64,000 nt of DNA from Gemmatimonadota bacterium (GTDB lineage: Bacteria; Gemmatimonadota; Gemmatimonadetes; Gemmatimonadales; GWC2-71-9). Positions 18,250 through 28,214 of the stretch are shown piece after piece (the first letter of the stretch is position 1; each line of letters begins with the position of its first letter). Below the pieces are notes generated by a model. That model did not search any database. It saw only the letters and a list, made by a program, of their open reading frames with translations, and was not told the DNA's origin. Both the position numbers and the translations under genes were made by a program. The DNA lies in NCBI GenBank assembly GCA_016704275.1, contig JADJAK010000001.1, forward strand, positions 558,001 through 622,000. The letters run 5' to 3'.

Positions 18250-18471
18250 ATGGTCCGGAACATCTCGGGGTTTGCCGTCTTCGCCTTTCTGGCCCTGATG
18301 GCGTTCAAGCTCCTTACCGCAGTCTTTGGGGCGCTGATCGGTCTCGTGCTGACGATTCTCTGGTGGGGTTTCGTCGGATTCGTGATCTACACGATTCTGA
18401 AGATGGTGTCGCCGAGCACGGCGCAGAAGGTCCGCGAAACGATTCGCGGCAATTCCGCCCCGACCGCCTGA
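18250..18471 (+). CDS. Small membrane protein, unknown function
   Basis: 73 aa. Two closely spaced hydrophobic segments cover residues 5-52 (FAVFAFLALMAFKLLTAVFG, then LIGLVLTILWWGFVGFVIY), and the polar tail has several basic residues. GGGGAG lies 7 nt before the ATG, so translation is plausible. Divergent from thiO, with 90 nt between the starts, and followed by a strong hairpin at 18486. No family recognised. Confidence 0.7.
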   Translation: MVRNISGFAVFAFLALMAFKLLTAVFGALIGLVLTILWWGFVGFVIYTILKMVSPSTAQKVRETIRGNSAPTA

Positions 18472-18485
18472 CCCTGCGGTATCGA

Positions 18486-18522
18486 AACGCCGGCGTCATC
18501 CCCATGGGATGGCGCCGGCGTT
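18486..18522. terminator. Bidirectional hairpin between convergent genes
   Basis: AACGCCGGCG (18486-18495) pairs perfectly with CGCCGGCGTT (18513-18522), with an inner ATCCC/GGGAT stem (18498-18510). TTCTCGT follows rightwards and TTTCGAT follows leftwards, so it could end both the small membrane protein and the DUF3108 gene. The U tracts are weak. Confidence 0.7.
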
Positions 18523-18550
18523 CTCGTATCTGGTGGCCTGGGTTGCCGCG

Positions 18551-19306
18551 CTACTCGGCGCGGCGTCCTGGCGCGAGCGTCATCCGGTCGAGGATCAGGG
18601 TGACGTCGCCGAAGTTGTAGGTCGAGCGAATCTGCACCGGAATCCGTCGGGCGTCATCCGTCAACCAGAGCCGGGCGTTCGAGGTCTTCGAGAACATGCC
18701 GTTCTTCTCGTCGACGATCGGATAGAGCACCAGGCAGTTCACCTTCGAGCCGTCGGGCAACTCCATGACCTCGCGCTTCAGCACCTGCACGCGCACCGGG
18801 TTCTGACTCTTCCGCCAATAGTTGTGGTACTCGTACGTCCGCCCCACCTCGAGCGGAACCCGCCGGATGTAGTAGAAGAACGCGACGTCGTCGAGGGGCA
18901 CCGTCGAGGTGGCCTTCGTGGCGGTGTCGACGTTGCGGCGATAGAAGCCGGAGTCGGGATAGATCTTGAAGTCCTGCCGCGGCGGCCTGGTGTCCGACAT
19001 CACCTTGAGGAAGCGGCGCGAGATGAAGTCGTCGACACCGGTCCACGACGTGAGCTGACTCTCGCTCGTGAAGATGCCGAGGATCGAGATCTTCGAGTTG
19101 AACGAGAAGCGGTAGCTCGGCACGCCGCGCACGGTGTCGATGGCCTCGACCGAGAGCGTGGCGCAGCAGGGGCGGAAGAGGTTGAACTTCCCCTTGAAGA
19201 CCAGTGTCTCGCCTACGCCGAACGGCGCCGGTGCGAGGACGGGCGTTGCGGGGGGAGGTGTTGTCGTCTGCAACAGCAGCGACAGTCCGGCGAACAGCAA
19301 GCTCAC
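18551..19306 (-). CDS. Secreted DUF3108-type protein
   Basis: 251 aa from the GTG at 19306, which overlaps the glycosyltransferase stop as GTGA; the longer frame upstream is a shadow. Signal peptide VSLLFAGLSLLLQ. The mature protein reads FGVGETLVFKGKFNLF near its start and YRFSFNSKISILGIF later. The C-terminal part has ARLWLTDDARRIPVQIR. This is the layout of DUF3108 proteins, predicted beta-rich periplasmic proteins of unknown role. Last gene of the unit with two glycosyltransferases, which suggests an envelope function. Confidence 0.75.
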   Translation of the reverse strand: MSLLFAGLSLLLQTTTPPPATPVLAPAPFGVGETLVFKGKFNLFRPCCATLSVEAIDTVRGVPSYRFSFNSKISILGIFTSESQLTSWTGVDDFISRRFLKVMSDTRPPRQDFKIYPDSGFYRRNVDTATKATSTVPLDDVAFFYYIRRVPLEVGRTYEYHNYWRKSQNPVRVQVLKREVMELPDGSKVNCLVLYPIVDEKNGMFSKTSNARLWLTDDARRIPVQIRSTYNFGDVTLILDRMTLAPGRRAE

Positions 19307-20094
19307 GCGGTATCCCGGGTCGTGGTCGCGCGGGGCGACCGGTCCTTGCGCCCCGCCTCCGGGTTGGAGGGCGGAGCAACCAGCTGGCGACGGGCCGCCC
19401 ACAATGCCTTGGCCCGATCCCACGCCGCATGACGTGATTCACGCTGCTGACGTTCCACGCGCTCGGTGATCGCCACCGATTCCACCTGTCGTGCGCCGGC
19501 GGCGGCCCAACTCAACAACTCCGCATTGGCGGCCCACCCTTCCGTCTCGAGCCAGCGGTCAGGTCGATCCTTGAAGGCCGCCCGCAGGGTGACCAGACGG
19601 AACGCGGCCACTCCGGAGACGATGTCCCGGACACCGGCCACACGCACATGCCGGCCGAGGAGCCGCGGCGCCCAGCGTCGGACCCGCCGCCGCCACTTGT
19701 CCGCTTCGTCAACCTGGGTGGCCTCGCCAATTACCAGGTCGGCACCGCTGTCGATCCGCTTGAGGAATTCGGAGAGTTCGGCAGGATCGAAGGTGAAGTC
19801 GGCCGGCAGGAGGATCGCGGCGTCGCGCTTGTGTCGATCGGAGCGGCGGAGCGCTTCCTTCAGCAGCCGCTCGACGGTGGCGGCGTAGCCGAGATGCTTC
19901 TCGGAGCGAAGCACCGAGAGCGGCAGCACCTTGGCGTAGGGCGCGAGGATCTCGGTGGTCGCATCGGTGGAGGCGTCGTCGCCGACCAGCAACTGATATT
20001 CCCGCGCCGATTCCTCGAGCACGCGTCGGATCTTCCACAGCAGCAGCCCGACGGTCGGGGCTTCGTCGTGGGTCGGAATACAGAAGTAGAGCAT
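19303..20094 (-). CDS. Family 2 glycosyltransferase
   Basis: 263 aa. GT-A fold signatures: MLYFCIPTHDEAPTVGLLL at the N-terminus, LLVGDDASTDATTEIL (nucleotide-binding Asp residues), and LLPADFTFDPAELSEF where the metal-binding segment is expected. No membrane segments; the C-terminus is basic. It overlaps the GT4 gene (TGATG) and the DUF3108 gene (GTGA), so all three are translated as one unit. It probably transfers a sugar in glycolipid or polysaccharide synthesis; donor and acceptor unknown. Confidence 0.82.
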   Translation of the reverse strand: MLYFCIPTHDEAPTVGLLLWKIRRVLEESAREYQLLVGDDASTDATTEILAPYAKVLPLSVLRSEKHLGYAATVERLLKEALRRSDRHKRDAAILLPADFTFDPAELSEFLKRIDSGADLVIGEATQVDEADKWRRRVRRWAPRLLGRHVRVAGVRDIVSGVAAFRLVTLRAAFKDRPDRWLETEGWAANAELLSWAAAGARQVESVAITERVERQQRESRHAAWDRAKALWAARRQLVAPPSNPEAGRKDRSPRATTTRDTA

Positions 20095-21170
20095 CAGTCG
20101 CCAGGGTGAAGGTCGAGCGAACGATACACGGCGAGCGTCCGCTCGACCAATCGGTCCACGCCGAAGCCCGCGGCGGCCGCACGCCCTGCGGCACCGAGCG
20201 CGGTGCGCCGCGGGGCATCGTCCAACAGGCTCGAGACCCCGTCCGCGAGGGCCACCGGATCCCCTGAGGCGACCAGGAGCCCGCCGCCGGCCGCCAACGC
20301 GTCGGGCAGTCCCCCGACGGCCGTCGCGACCACGGGGATCCCGAGGGCAAGGGCGTCGAGCACGCTGGAGCCAAACCCCTCACTGCGGGAGGGTTGCACG
20401 GCGAGCGTGGCACCGACCAGCGCGCCTTCGGGGCCGAGCAGATGGCCGGGCATCTGCACCACCTCGTCCAGGCCGAGGGCGTGCCGTCGGGCCTCCAGGG
20501 CAGCACGCTCGTCGCCCTCACCGAGGACGAGCCAGCGCAGCTCCGGGCGCGCTGGCGCGATGATCGCCGCGGCCTCGAGGAGGAGGTCGATCCCCTTCTC
20601 GGCGGTGAGGGCGGCGATCACCGTGATCCACGGCGTGGTGGCGCCGGGGTGGGGCACGCCAGCGGGCCAGGCCGGTGATTGCCCCAGCTGCGCGAGGTCG
20701 ACGGCCGGCGGCACGTGATGAATGCGGTGGGGCGACACGCCGGCCAATGCCAGCTGCACCGCGATCGCCTCGGAGAGCGCGATGACGGCAGCCGCGCGCC
20801 GGTAGCGGCGCGGTGACGTGATGGCGGTGCTGATCCGCCGCGTGACCACGACGCGTGCCCCGGTGATCTGGGCGGCGGCATCGGCGAGCGCATGCGCGTG
20901 TCCGTCATGCGCGTGCAGCAGTGTGTCACGAGTGGTCAGTCGTACGACGCGGGCGAGGGCGCGCGGGTCGAGTCCCATGCGCCACGGCGTCTCGTGCAAC
21001 GAGACCCCTGCGGCGGCGAGTTCCTCGGCGAGGCGGGTGCCGCGACCCGTCACCACCTGCGAGCTGACGGTGGCGACGGAGGCGAGTCCGCGTGCCAGCA
21101 GGAGGACCTGCCGCTGCCCCCCGCGCCACTCGCGGCCGCTGGCGACGTGCAGCACGCGAGCGGTGGTCAT
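20094..21170 (-). CDS. Family 4 glycosyltransferase
   Basis: 358 aa from ATG 21170; the frame upstream is an untranslated extension. The N-terminus LHVASGREWRGGQRQVLLLA is the acceptor-side Gly-rich loop of GT4 enzymes. The C-terminal Rossmann half has VIAALTAEKGIDLLLEAA, LVLGEGDE, and the E-x7-E donor motif in PSRSEGFGSSVLDALALGIP. It retains the GT-B architecture. Second gene of a leftward unit, 13 nt below the lipoprotein gene. Confidence 0.88.
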   Translation of the reverse strand: MTTARVLHVASGREWRGGQRQVLLLARGLASVATVSSQVVTGRGTRLAEELAAAGVSLHETPWRMGLDPRALARVVRLTTRDTLLHAHDGHAHALADAAAQITGARVVVTRRISTAITSPRRYRRAAAVIALSEAIAVQLALAGVSPHRIHHVPPAVDLAQLGQSPAWPAGVPHPGATTPWITVIAALTAEKGIDLLLEAAAIIAPARPELRWLVLGEGDERAALEARRHALGLDEVVQMPGHLLGPEGALVGATLAVQPSRSEGFGSSVLDALALGIPVVATAVGGLPDALAAGGGLLVASGDPVALADGVSSLLDDAPRRTALGAAGRAAAAGFGVDRLVERTLAVYRSLDLHPGD

Positions 21171-21183
21171 CGTGGCGCCGAGC

Positions 21184-21672
21184 TCAGTGGGTCGAGTCCG
21201 GGAAGAGTGGGCACTTCGGATCCTCGATCTGGCGCCGATCGACGCGCACCCCGAGGAGCGGGACGATGGTGTCACGGAGGGTGAGGTCGCCCAGGATCGG
21301 CGCGCCCGGAATCGAGACGCCTTCGTAGACCAGCGCCCCGAGTGTCACGCCCTGGCGATCGACGAGCAACACGCCGAAGCCGACCGGAGTTCCGTCGGCG
21401 ATCGTGTCGGGGGAGGAGAGGTGCCAGCCCAGCGAATCGGCACTGGTCACGTGGCCGCGGAGCGCCTGACCTGCCACGATCCGGAGCGGCACCGATGCCG
21501 GGATGGAATCGGGCGGCGCCACCAGCGAATTCCCCTTCGCGAAGGCTTCCTTGGCCACGAGCGGTCCGGTCAGGGAGGCGATCCCGCAGGAGACGGAGCC
21601 GCCTCCGCCGCCACCGCTGCAGGCCGCAAGTGCGAGAACGAACGTGGTGGTGGCGACGGAACGGAGCGACAT
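21184..21672 (-). CDS. Lipoprotein of unknown function
   Basis: 162 aa from ATG 21672. The signal peptide ends LALAACSGG, a lipobox, followed by a poly-Gly linker. The mature part is beta-rich with no family I recognise; it contains DTIADGTPVGFGVLLVDRQG, reminiscent of a small hydrophobic-ligand or protease-inhibitor fold, but this is weak. First gene of the glycosyltransferase unit. The upstream region is shared with the divergent gene at 21781. Confidence 0.62.
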   Translation of the reverse strand: MSLRSVATTTFVLALAACSGGGGGGSVSCGIASLTGPLVAKEAFAKGNSLVAPPDSIPASVPLRIVAGQALRGHVTSADSLGWHLSSPDTIADGTPVGFGVLLVDRQGVTLGALVYEGVSIPGAPILGDLTLRDTIVPLLGVRVDRRQIEDPKCPLFPDSTH

Positions 21673-21722
21673 CGAAACCTCGTGGGGCCGGAGACGTCGG
21701 AATCTACATCCCCAGCGGTTGC

Positions 21723-21752
21723 TTGACCGCCGCGCGTCGCGGCGGGTACCAT
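21723..21752 (+). promoter_or_regulatory. Candidate promoter for the coiled-coil gene
   Basis: TTGACC (21723-21728), an 18-nt spacer and TACCAT (21747-21752), about 28 nt before the ATG at 21781. Confidence 0.5.
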
Positions 21753-21780
21753 TCGCCCCGTTTCCCACACCCAGCAGGCC

Positions 21781-22338
21781 ATGGACTTCGACGACCTCAA
21801 GGCTCATCTCGACCGCCTCTTTGCCCCGCGCGCGGGAGCCAGTGCCCGTGACCAGGCCGCCGGCCTCCGCGAGGCGCTGGTCGAATTCAAGATCGGCATC
21901 GGGCACCTCCGCGAGGCGCTCGGGCGCACCGAGGCGGAACTGACGCAGGCGCGCCGCGAGGCCGAAGACTATGCCCGCCGTGGTCGGATGGCGGCCGAGA
22001 TCGGCGACACCGAAACCGCCACGCTGGCCGATGAGTTCACCGCGAAGGCCGCCGCTCGCGTGGACTTGCTCGAGCGCAAGGTGCTGGTGCAGCGCGACGA
22101 GCTCGGGTTGGCCGAAGAGGACTACGAGGGCACCAAGCGTCGCTATCAGGCCGCGTCACGCGGCATTCCCGGAGATGGCGCGGCCCCGCTCGGCGCGACC
22201 GCCGAACCGGGCAGCACGCTCGACGATTCGCCCTTCGAGAGCTACGCGCTGGAGCAGCGCGCCCGCGAGGCGGCGGTCGAGGCACAGTTGGCGCACCTGA
22301 AGAAGCAGCTCGGCGAACGGCCCCAGCCCGACGCCTGA
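21781..22338 (+). CDS. Coiled-coil protein of unknown function
   Basis: 185 aa. Residues 25-125 are almost all charged and Ala/Leu-rich with heptad spacing (REALGRTEAELTQARREAED, AARVDLLERKVLVQRDELGL), predicting a long coiled coil. A Gly/Pro linker (about 128-150) follows, then a short C-terminal helix (EAAVEAQLAHLKKQLGE). The layout recalls PspA-type or cell-division coiled-coil proteins, but no signature is decisive. Cytoplasmic by appearance. It is followed after 38 nt by the POT transporter in the same direction. Confidence 0.65.
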   Translation: MDFDDLKAHLDRLFAPRAGASARDQAAGLREALVEFKIGIGHLREALGRTEAELTQARREAEDYARRGRMAAEIGDTETATLADEFTAKAAARVDLLERKVLVQRDELGLAEEDYEGTKRRYQAASRGIPGDGAAPLGATAEPGSTLDDSPFESYALEQRAREAAVEAQLAHLKKQLGERPQPDA

Positions 22339-22376
22339 TCCATCCTGCAGGCCCTCCTCATCATGCGGGGATACAC

Positions 22377-23900
<1,524 letters not shown>

Positions 23901-23907
23901 CAACCAC

Positions 23908-23949
23908 GATGATCGATGATCGATGATCGATCATCGATGGACGATCATC
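23908..23949. repeat. Heptamer array GATGATC/GATCATC, 6 units, between convergent genes
   Basis: GATGATC three times, GATCATC, GATGGAC, GATCATC. Six units identical in order to 9101-9142. The leftward cydB stop codon (23945-23947) lies inside the final unit, so the array has either replaced or become part of the cydB 3' end. GATGATC units can pair with GATCATC units, making a hairpin where a terminator would be expected. Confidence 0.92.
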
Positions 23950-24961
23950 GGCTTTTCTCGGCTCTTCCGAAGATCGCGAAGAGGTAAGCCAGCGCCGGCA
24001 GCAGGATCACCGCCCCGGCTGCGAGCGCACCCACCAACAGGGTGAGCGTCGCAGTCGGGGCGGCGGCGTCGTAGACGCTCATCGTCGGCGGAAGGATGTA
24101 GGGCCATTGGGCCATCGCCCAGCCGACCACGATCAGCGCGGCTTGCACGGCCGCTGCCGTGCGAGCCACTCGGTAGTGCCTGCGCCAGAGTGCGCCGAGG
24201 GCGCAGACCGCGGCGCTGCCGGTGAGGAGGTGGAGGACCGGGGCCCACGAGGCACTGGTCAGTTCGTCGAACACCCACGGCGCCTCGGTGCGCGCGAGAT
24301 AGAGCGCGACCCCCGCGCCGGGGAGGAGCAGGAGCCCCGCGACCAGTCCGCGCGCGCGGAAATCGCCGGTGAGCATCGGATCTTTGGCCTCGACCGTCAG
24401 GTAGACGGCCGCGAGGAAGGCGAACAGCAACAGCGTCAGGACGCCGATGGCGATCGGGAATGGTGCCAACCACGGTGCGACGTACGCCGCCGTGAAACTG
24501 CGCGCGCCTGGCGGGGTGACGCCGCCCGCGGCGACCGCACCGGCGGCGACGCCGAGGAGCAGCGGGGTGATCAGCGAGGCGACGGCGAAGACCAGTCCCC
24601 AGCGGCGTTGCACGTCGTCATCGCGACGGTCGTAGCTCCGGAAGGTGAAGGCGGAGCCGCGCAGCACCACACCGATCAGCATCAAGGTGAGCGGGATGTG
24701 GAGCGACACCGACAGGCGGGCGTAGGCGACGGGAAAGCCGGTGAAGAGGATCACCACCACCAGGATCAGCCAGACGTGGTTGGCCTCCCAGATCGGGCCG
24801 ATCGTGTCGGCGATGAGCGCGCGCTGGCGCCGGGCACGTGGGCCGGTCGCGAAGAGATCCCACACTCCGCCACCGAAGTCGGCGCCTGCGAAGAGCACAT
24901 ACGCCGTGATCGCCGCGAGACAGGCGGCGGCCGTCAGTTCGACCAGTGGCCACTCAGCCAT
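23945..24961 (-). CDS. cydB: Cytochrome bd quinol oxidase subunit II
   Basis: 338 aa from ATG 24961; the upstream frame extension is not used. About eight membrane helices. The N-terminus shows LFAGADFGGGVWDLFA and then GPIWEANHVWLILV, both diagnostic of CydB. It is one of the two core subunits of a quinol-oxidising terminal oxidase. It overlaps the cydA stop by 8 nt. The last codon and stop run into a heptamer repeat, and the protein ends FGRAEKSR. Confidence 0.95.
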   Translation of the reverse strand: MAEWPLVELTAAACLAAITAYVLFAGADFGGGVWDLFATGPRARRQRALIADTIGPIWEANHVWLILVVVILFTGFPVAYARLSVSLHIPLTLMLIGVVLRGSAFTFRSYDRRDDDVQRRWGLVFAVASLITPLLLGVAAGAVAAGGVTPPGARSFTAAYVAPWLAPFPIAIGVLTLLLFAFLAAVYLTVEAKDPMLTGDFRARGLVAGLLLLPGAGVALYLARTEAPWVFDELTSASWAPVLHLLTGSAAVCALGALWRRHYRVARTAAAVQAALIVVGWAMAQWPYILPPTMSVYDAAAPTATLTLLVGALAAGAVILLPALAYLFAIFGRAEKSR

Positions 24962-26309
24962 GGGTGGTGGGCTGGGTCGTGGGTTCGTGGCGTCGGCGCC
25001 ATTCCGTGTCGTTCGGCGCCCCGAGAATCTGTCGACGGAGCAACCAGACCACGGCGACGGCGAGCAGCAGGTAGAGCACCGTGAAGCCAAGGAACGGGAC
25101 GATCAATCCGGGCATTGGCGTCACGGCATCCGCGGTACGCAGGACCCCCTGGATCACCCACGGCTGACGGCCGACCTCGGTCACCACCCACCCTGCCTCG
25201 GTGGCGACGAAGCCCAGCGGTGCCGCGACCACCAACAGCCGCAGGAGCCGGCGATGTTCGGCGAGGTCATCGCGCTGGGCCAGGGCGCGCCAGCCGAGCA
25301 GGCCGGCGGCAAGCATCACCACGCCGCACGCCACCATCACCTGGAACGCGACGTGGGTGACGCGCACGTTGGGCCAATCCTCGCGCGGCACCTGGTCGAG
25401 GCCGGGGACCGTGGCTCCGAAGTCGTTGGTCGCGAGGAAGGAGAGCGCGCCAGGAATCTCCACGCCGTAGCGCACCTCGCGGCGTGTCGGATCGGGCCAG
25501 CCACCGATCAGCAGCGGGGCGGCGGCCTGCGTCTCGAACAGCGATTCCATCGCGGCGAACTTGGCAGGTTGGGTCGCGGCGACGAAGCCGGCGGAATGGT
25601 GGCCGGAGAGTGGCTGCAGCAAGGCGGCAGGGATGGCCATCAACAAGGCGATCCGCAGGCCACGCTGGTGGAAGGCGTTCGCCGGCTGTCGGAGCAGCAT
25701 CGCCGCGTGGATGCCGGCGGCGCCGAAGCCGGTGGCGGCGTAGGCGGCGAGCGTCATGTGGAGCGCTTGCGGGAACGCCGCCGGGGTCTGGAGCGCCTGC
25801 AGCGGGTCGATGCCCGTGGCGACGCCGTTCACCACCGTGAAGCCGGTCGGCGCATTCATCCACGCATTGGCAATTACCACGAAGACGCCCGAGAGCGCAC
25901 CGCTCACCGCGACCAATACCCCGGCCCAGAGGTGGGCGCGCTCGCTGATGCGATCCCAGCCGTAGAGGTAGATCCCGAGGAAGATCGCCTCCATGAAGAA
26001 GGCGAACCCTTCGAGAGAGAACGGCATCCCGATGATCGGGCCGGCGAACTCCATGAAGCCCGGCCAGAGGAGCCCCAACTCGAACGACAGTACCGTCCCC
26101 GACACCGCGCCCACGGCGAAGAGGATCGCCGTCCCCTTGGCCCATCGGCGCGCCAGTTCCAGATAGTGCGGGTCGCGCGTCACCAGCCACCGGCGCTCCG
26201 CGATGACCATCAGCACGGGCATGCCGATGCCGATCACCGCGAAGACGATGTGGAAGGCGAGGGAGACCGCCATCTGGGAGCGGGCGGCGAGGAGGTCGGA
26301 CATGGCCAT
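24954..26309 (-). CDS. cydA: Cytochrome bd quinol oxidase subunit I, CIO-type
   Basis: 451 aa. It holds the three haems of the oxidase: His20 (SLAFHIV, haem b595), a His in QALHMTLAAY (haem b558) and a Met in FQVMVACG. The WPGFMEFAGPIIGMPFSLEG segment carries the conserved acidic residues near the oxygen site. GWVVTEVGRQPWVIQG is the C-terminal signature. The quinol loop is short, as in cyanide-insensitive oxidases. Start at 26309 or 26303. A CRP/FNR-like palindrome lies 16-35 nt upstream, so expression probably responds to oxygen or redox state. Confidence 0.95.
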   Translation of the reverse strand: MAMSDLLAARSQMAVSLAFHIVFAVIGIGMPVLMVIAERRWLVTRDPHYLELARRWAKGTAILFAVGAVSGTVLSFELGLLWPGFMEFAGPIIGMPFSLEGFAFFMEAIFLGIYLYGWDRISERAHLWAGVLVAVSGALSGVFVVIANAWMNAPTGFTVVNGVATGIDPLQALQTPAAFPQALHMTLAAYAATGFGAAGIHAAMLLRQPANAFHQRGLRIALLMAIPAALLQPLSGHHSAGFVAATQPAKFAAMESLFETQAAAPLLIGGWPDPTRREVRYGVEIPGALSFLATNDFGATVPGLDQVPREDWPNVRVTHVAFQVMVACGVVMLAAGLLGWRALAQRDDLAEHRRLLRLLVVAAPLGFVATEAGWVVTEVGRQPWVIQGVLRTADAVTPMPGLIVPFLGFTVLYLLLAVAVVWLLRRQILGAPNDTEWRRRHEPTTQPTTHG

Positions 26310-26324
26310 CCGGCGGTCGAGGGT

Positions 26325-26344
26325 CTTGTGAAAAATTTCACAAG
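26325..26344. promoter_or_regulatory. CRP/FNR-family operator palindrome
   Basis: CTTGTGAAA-AA-TTTCACAAG, 9-bp arms with a 2-nt centre. It contains TGTGA (26327-26331), 6 nt, TCACA (26338-26342), the consensus for CRP-type regulators of the CRP/FNR superfamily. It lies between cydA and the divergent cytochrome c gene, about 25 nt above the cydA start, a position suggesting repression of cydA or overlap with its promoter. Confidence 0.75.
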
Positions 26345-26455
26345 GGTACCCAGATAGGCAAGGTGAGTTCCGATGTCGGGAATCAGTGGTGCAATGTGAA
26401 ACCCGGGGAATCGACGTCCCGTATCGGAACGTGACCCTGAACGGAGACCCCTGCG

Positions 26456-27346
26456 ATGCGATTCCTCAAGCGAGCCCTGACCGCCGTCACCCTCCTCCTG
26501 CTGGTGGCCTTTGGCACGATCTACGGTCTGGCCCAGCGCGAGCTCGGCCGGACCTACGCGGTGGCCCGCAAGGCCCCGCCACGTGCCACCGACTCGCTCG
26601 CCGTGACGCGCGGCGAACATCTCGCGACCTCGATCAGCAAGTGCGCTGATTGTCACGGCGCAGACTTCGGGGGCCAGCTGGTCATCGACGACGCCGCGCT
26701 CGGGCGGGTCGGAGCGCCGAACCTGACCGGTGGACGCGGGGGAGTGGGTTCTGTCCGGACCGACGCCGACTTCGCCGCCGCGATTCGGCATGGCGTCGGT
26801 CCAGCCGGGAAGCCCCTCCTGATCATGCCGGCGCACGACTACACCTACCTGTCGGAAGCGGACCTTCAGGCACTCATCGCCTTCCTGCGCAGCCGCCCGA
26901 ACGTGGACCGCGAGATCCCGGCGCGCCGCCTTGGTCCGGTCGGGTTGGCACTGATTGCCAGCAAGAAGCTGCCGCTCTCGGCCGCACTCATCGATCACGC
27001 CGTGGTGCAACCCGACAGCGTCCCCCAGGGGCCCACGGCGGAGTATGGTCGCTATCTCGCGAACGTCGGCGGATGCACGGGCTGCCACAACCCGTCACTC
27101 TCGGGAGGCGAGATCATCGGTGCGCCTCCGGGGACGCCGCAGGCCGCCAACCTGACGCCGGGAGGACGGTCGTGGACGCTGGAGCTCTTCCGCACCACGC
27201 TGCGTACCGGACAGCGTCCCGGCGGTGGCGGCGAGCTCAACGACTTCATGCCGATCCGGTTCACGAAGCTGATGACGGATGAGGAAATCGAAGCGGTGTG
27301 GCGCTATGTGGTGAGTGTGCCGCCCAAGGCGCTCGGCGAACAGTGA
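26456..27346 (+). CDS. Membrane-anchored diheme c-type cytochrome
   Basis: 296 aa. One N-terminal membrane segment (TAVTLLLLVAFGTIYGLA) and two c-type haem sites, CADCH (63-67) and CTGCH (207-211), each in a domain of about 100 residues; a Met in LLIMPAHDY is a likely axial ligand of the first haem. It resembles cytochromes that relay electrons from dehydrogenases to oxidases. Divergent from cydAB across a CRP/FNR-like site, which suggests shared control of respiratory genes. CGGAG lies 10 nt before the ATG. Confidence 0.85.
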   Translation: MRFLKRALTAVTLLLLVAFGTIYGLAQRELGRTYAVARKAPPRATDSLAVTRGEHLATSISKCADCHGADFGGQLVIDDAALGRVGAPNLTGGRGGVGSVRTDADFAAAIRHGVGPAGKPLLIMPAHDYTYLSEADLQALIAFLRSRPNVDREIPARRLGPVGLALIASKKLPLSAALIDHAVVQPDSVPQGPTAEYGRYLANVGGCTGCHNPSLSGGEIIGAPPGTPQAANLTPGGRSWTLELFRTTLRTGQRPGGGGELNDFMPIRFTKLMTDEEIEAVWRYVVSVPPKALGEQ

Positions 27347-27358
27347 CGGTTCGCCGAG
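27332..27358. terminator. Hairpin between convergent genes, no U tract
   Basis: CTCGGCGAAC (27332-27341) and GTTCGCCGAG (27349-27358) form a perfect 10-bp stem with a 7-nt loop that includes the stop codon of the diheme cytochrome gene. It is 10 nt from the stop of the leftward cytochrome gene. No U-rich tail on either side. Confidence 0.6.
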
Positions 27359-27368
27359 GTGGCGAGGG

Positions 27369-28214
27369 TCAAGGCGACTTGGCCTTCGCTGCCTTGGTGG
27401 GATAGGCCACGTCCGGCGGCGCATCGCCGCGGGGCCAGTCATCGGCGCTCGCGGCGAACGGTGGCCGGGGCTTGGTCGTGATGTAGGTCGCGACGTCCTG
27501 CGCATCCTGGTCGTTGAGAGTCCCGGCGCGATCGAACGGCATGTTGTGCTTCGCGAACGCGGCGAGGGTGCGCAGTCGGGCCATCCCGGCGCCGATGGTG
27601 AAGCTGCCCGGCCCCCAGAGCGGCGGGAAGGCGGCCATCCCCTCGCCGTTGACGCCGTGGCATCGCGCGCATTGCGCCGCGAAGACCACTGCGCCGTGCA
27701 CCGTGTCGCCACGCTCCGGTGACCCGAGCGGCAACCCCTGACCCGGGACGGTGCTCCCCTGGGCCACCCCTGTCGACAGCCACGCCATGTAGGCGACCAT
27801 GTCGCGCATCGCCGGGTCGTCCCACGCGAGTGCGGTGCCCGCCAGCGAACGCTCGAAGCAATCGTTGATCCGATCCTCAAGCCGCTGCACCGAGGCCGAG
27901 CGTGATCGATATTGCGGGAAGCGCGCCGTCACGCCGACCCAGGGCATGGCATTCGGGCGTCGCCCCTCGTCGAGGTGACACGACGTGCACCGCAGGGCGT
28001 TGCCGACGTGATTCGGCAGCGAGTCGCGCGTCGCACTGAGGATCGCGCGCCCGCGCAGCACGGCGACACCGAGGTCGCCCTTCGGCAACGGCGGCAACGG
28101 GGCCAGAGAGGCCACGACCGCGGCCGACGAGTCGGCAGGCGGGGGCACCGGCGGTCGCGGGGTGCAGCCTGCCAGGAGGAGCGTCGCGAGTCCGACGGCG
28201 ACTCGATGGCTCAT
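27369..28214 (-). CDS. Diheme cytochrome c lipoprotein, thiosulfate dehydrogenase (TsdA)-like
   Basis: 281 aa. Lipobox LLLAGC (Cys17), then a Pro-rich linker. The first haem site is CTSCH (76-80) followed by GRRPNAMPWVGVTARFPQYR, and RLEDRINDCFERSLAG with Cys119. In TsdA enzymes a Cys in this position is an axial ligand of the active-site haem. The second haem site is CARCH (182-186). TsdA oxidises two thiosulfates to tetrathionate or does the reverse. The call is family-level; the assay is lacking. It overlaps the upstream DsrE-like gene by ATGA. Confidence 0.7.
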   Translation of the reverse strand: MSHRVAVGLATLLLAGCTPRPPVPPPADSSAAVVASLAPLPPLPKGDLGVAVLRGRAILSATRDSLPNHVGNALRCTSCHLDEGRRPNAMPWVGVTARFPQYRSRSASVQRLEDRINDCFERSLAGTALAWDDPAMRDMVAYMAWLSTGVAQGSTVPGQGLPLGSPERGDTVHGAVVFAAQCARCHGVNGEGMAAFPPLWGPGSFTIGAGMARLRTLAAFAKHNMPFDRAGTLNDQDAQDVATYITTKPRPPFAASADDWPRGDAPPDVAYPTKAAKAKSP

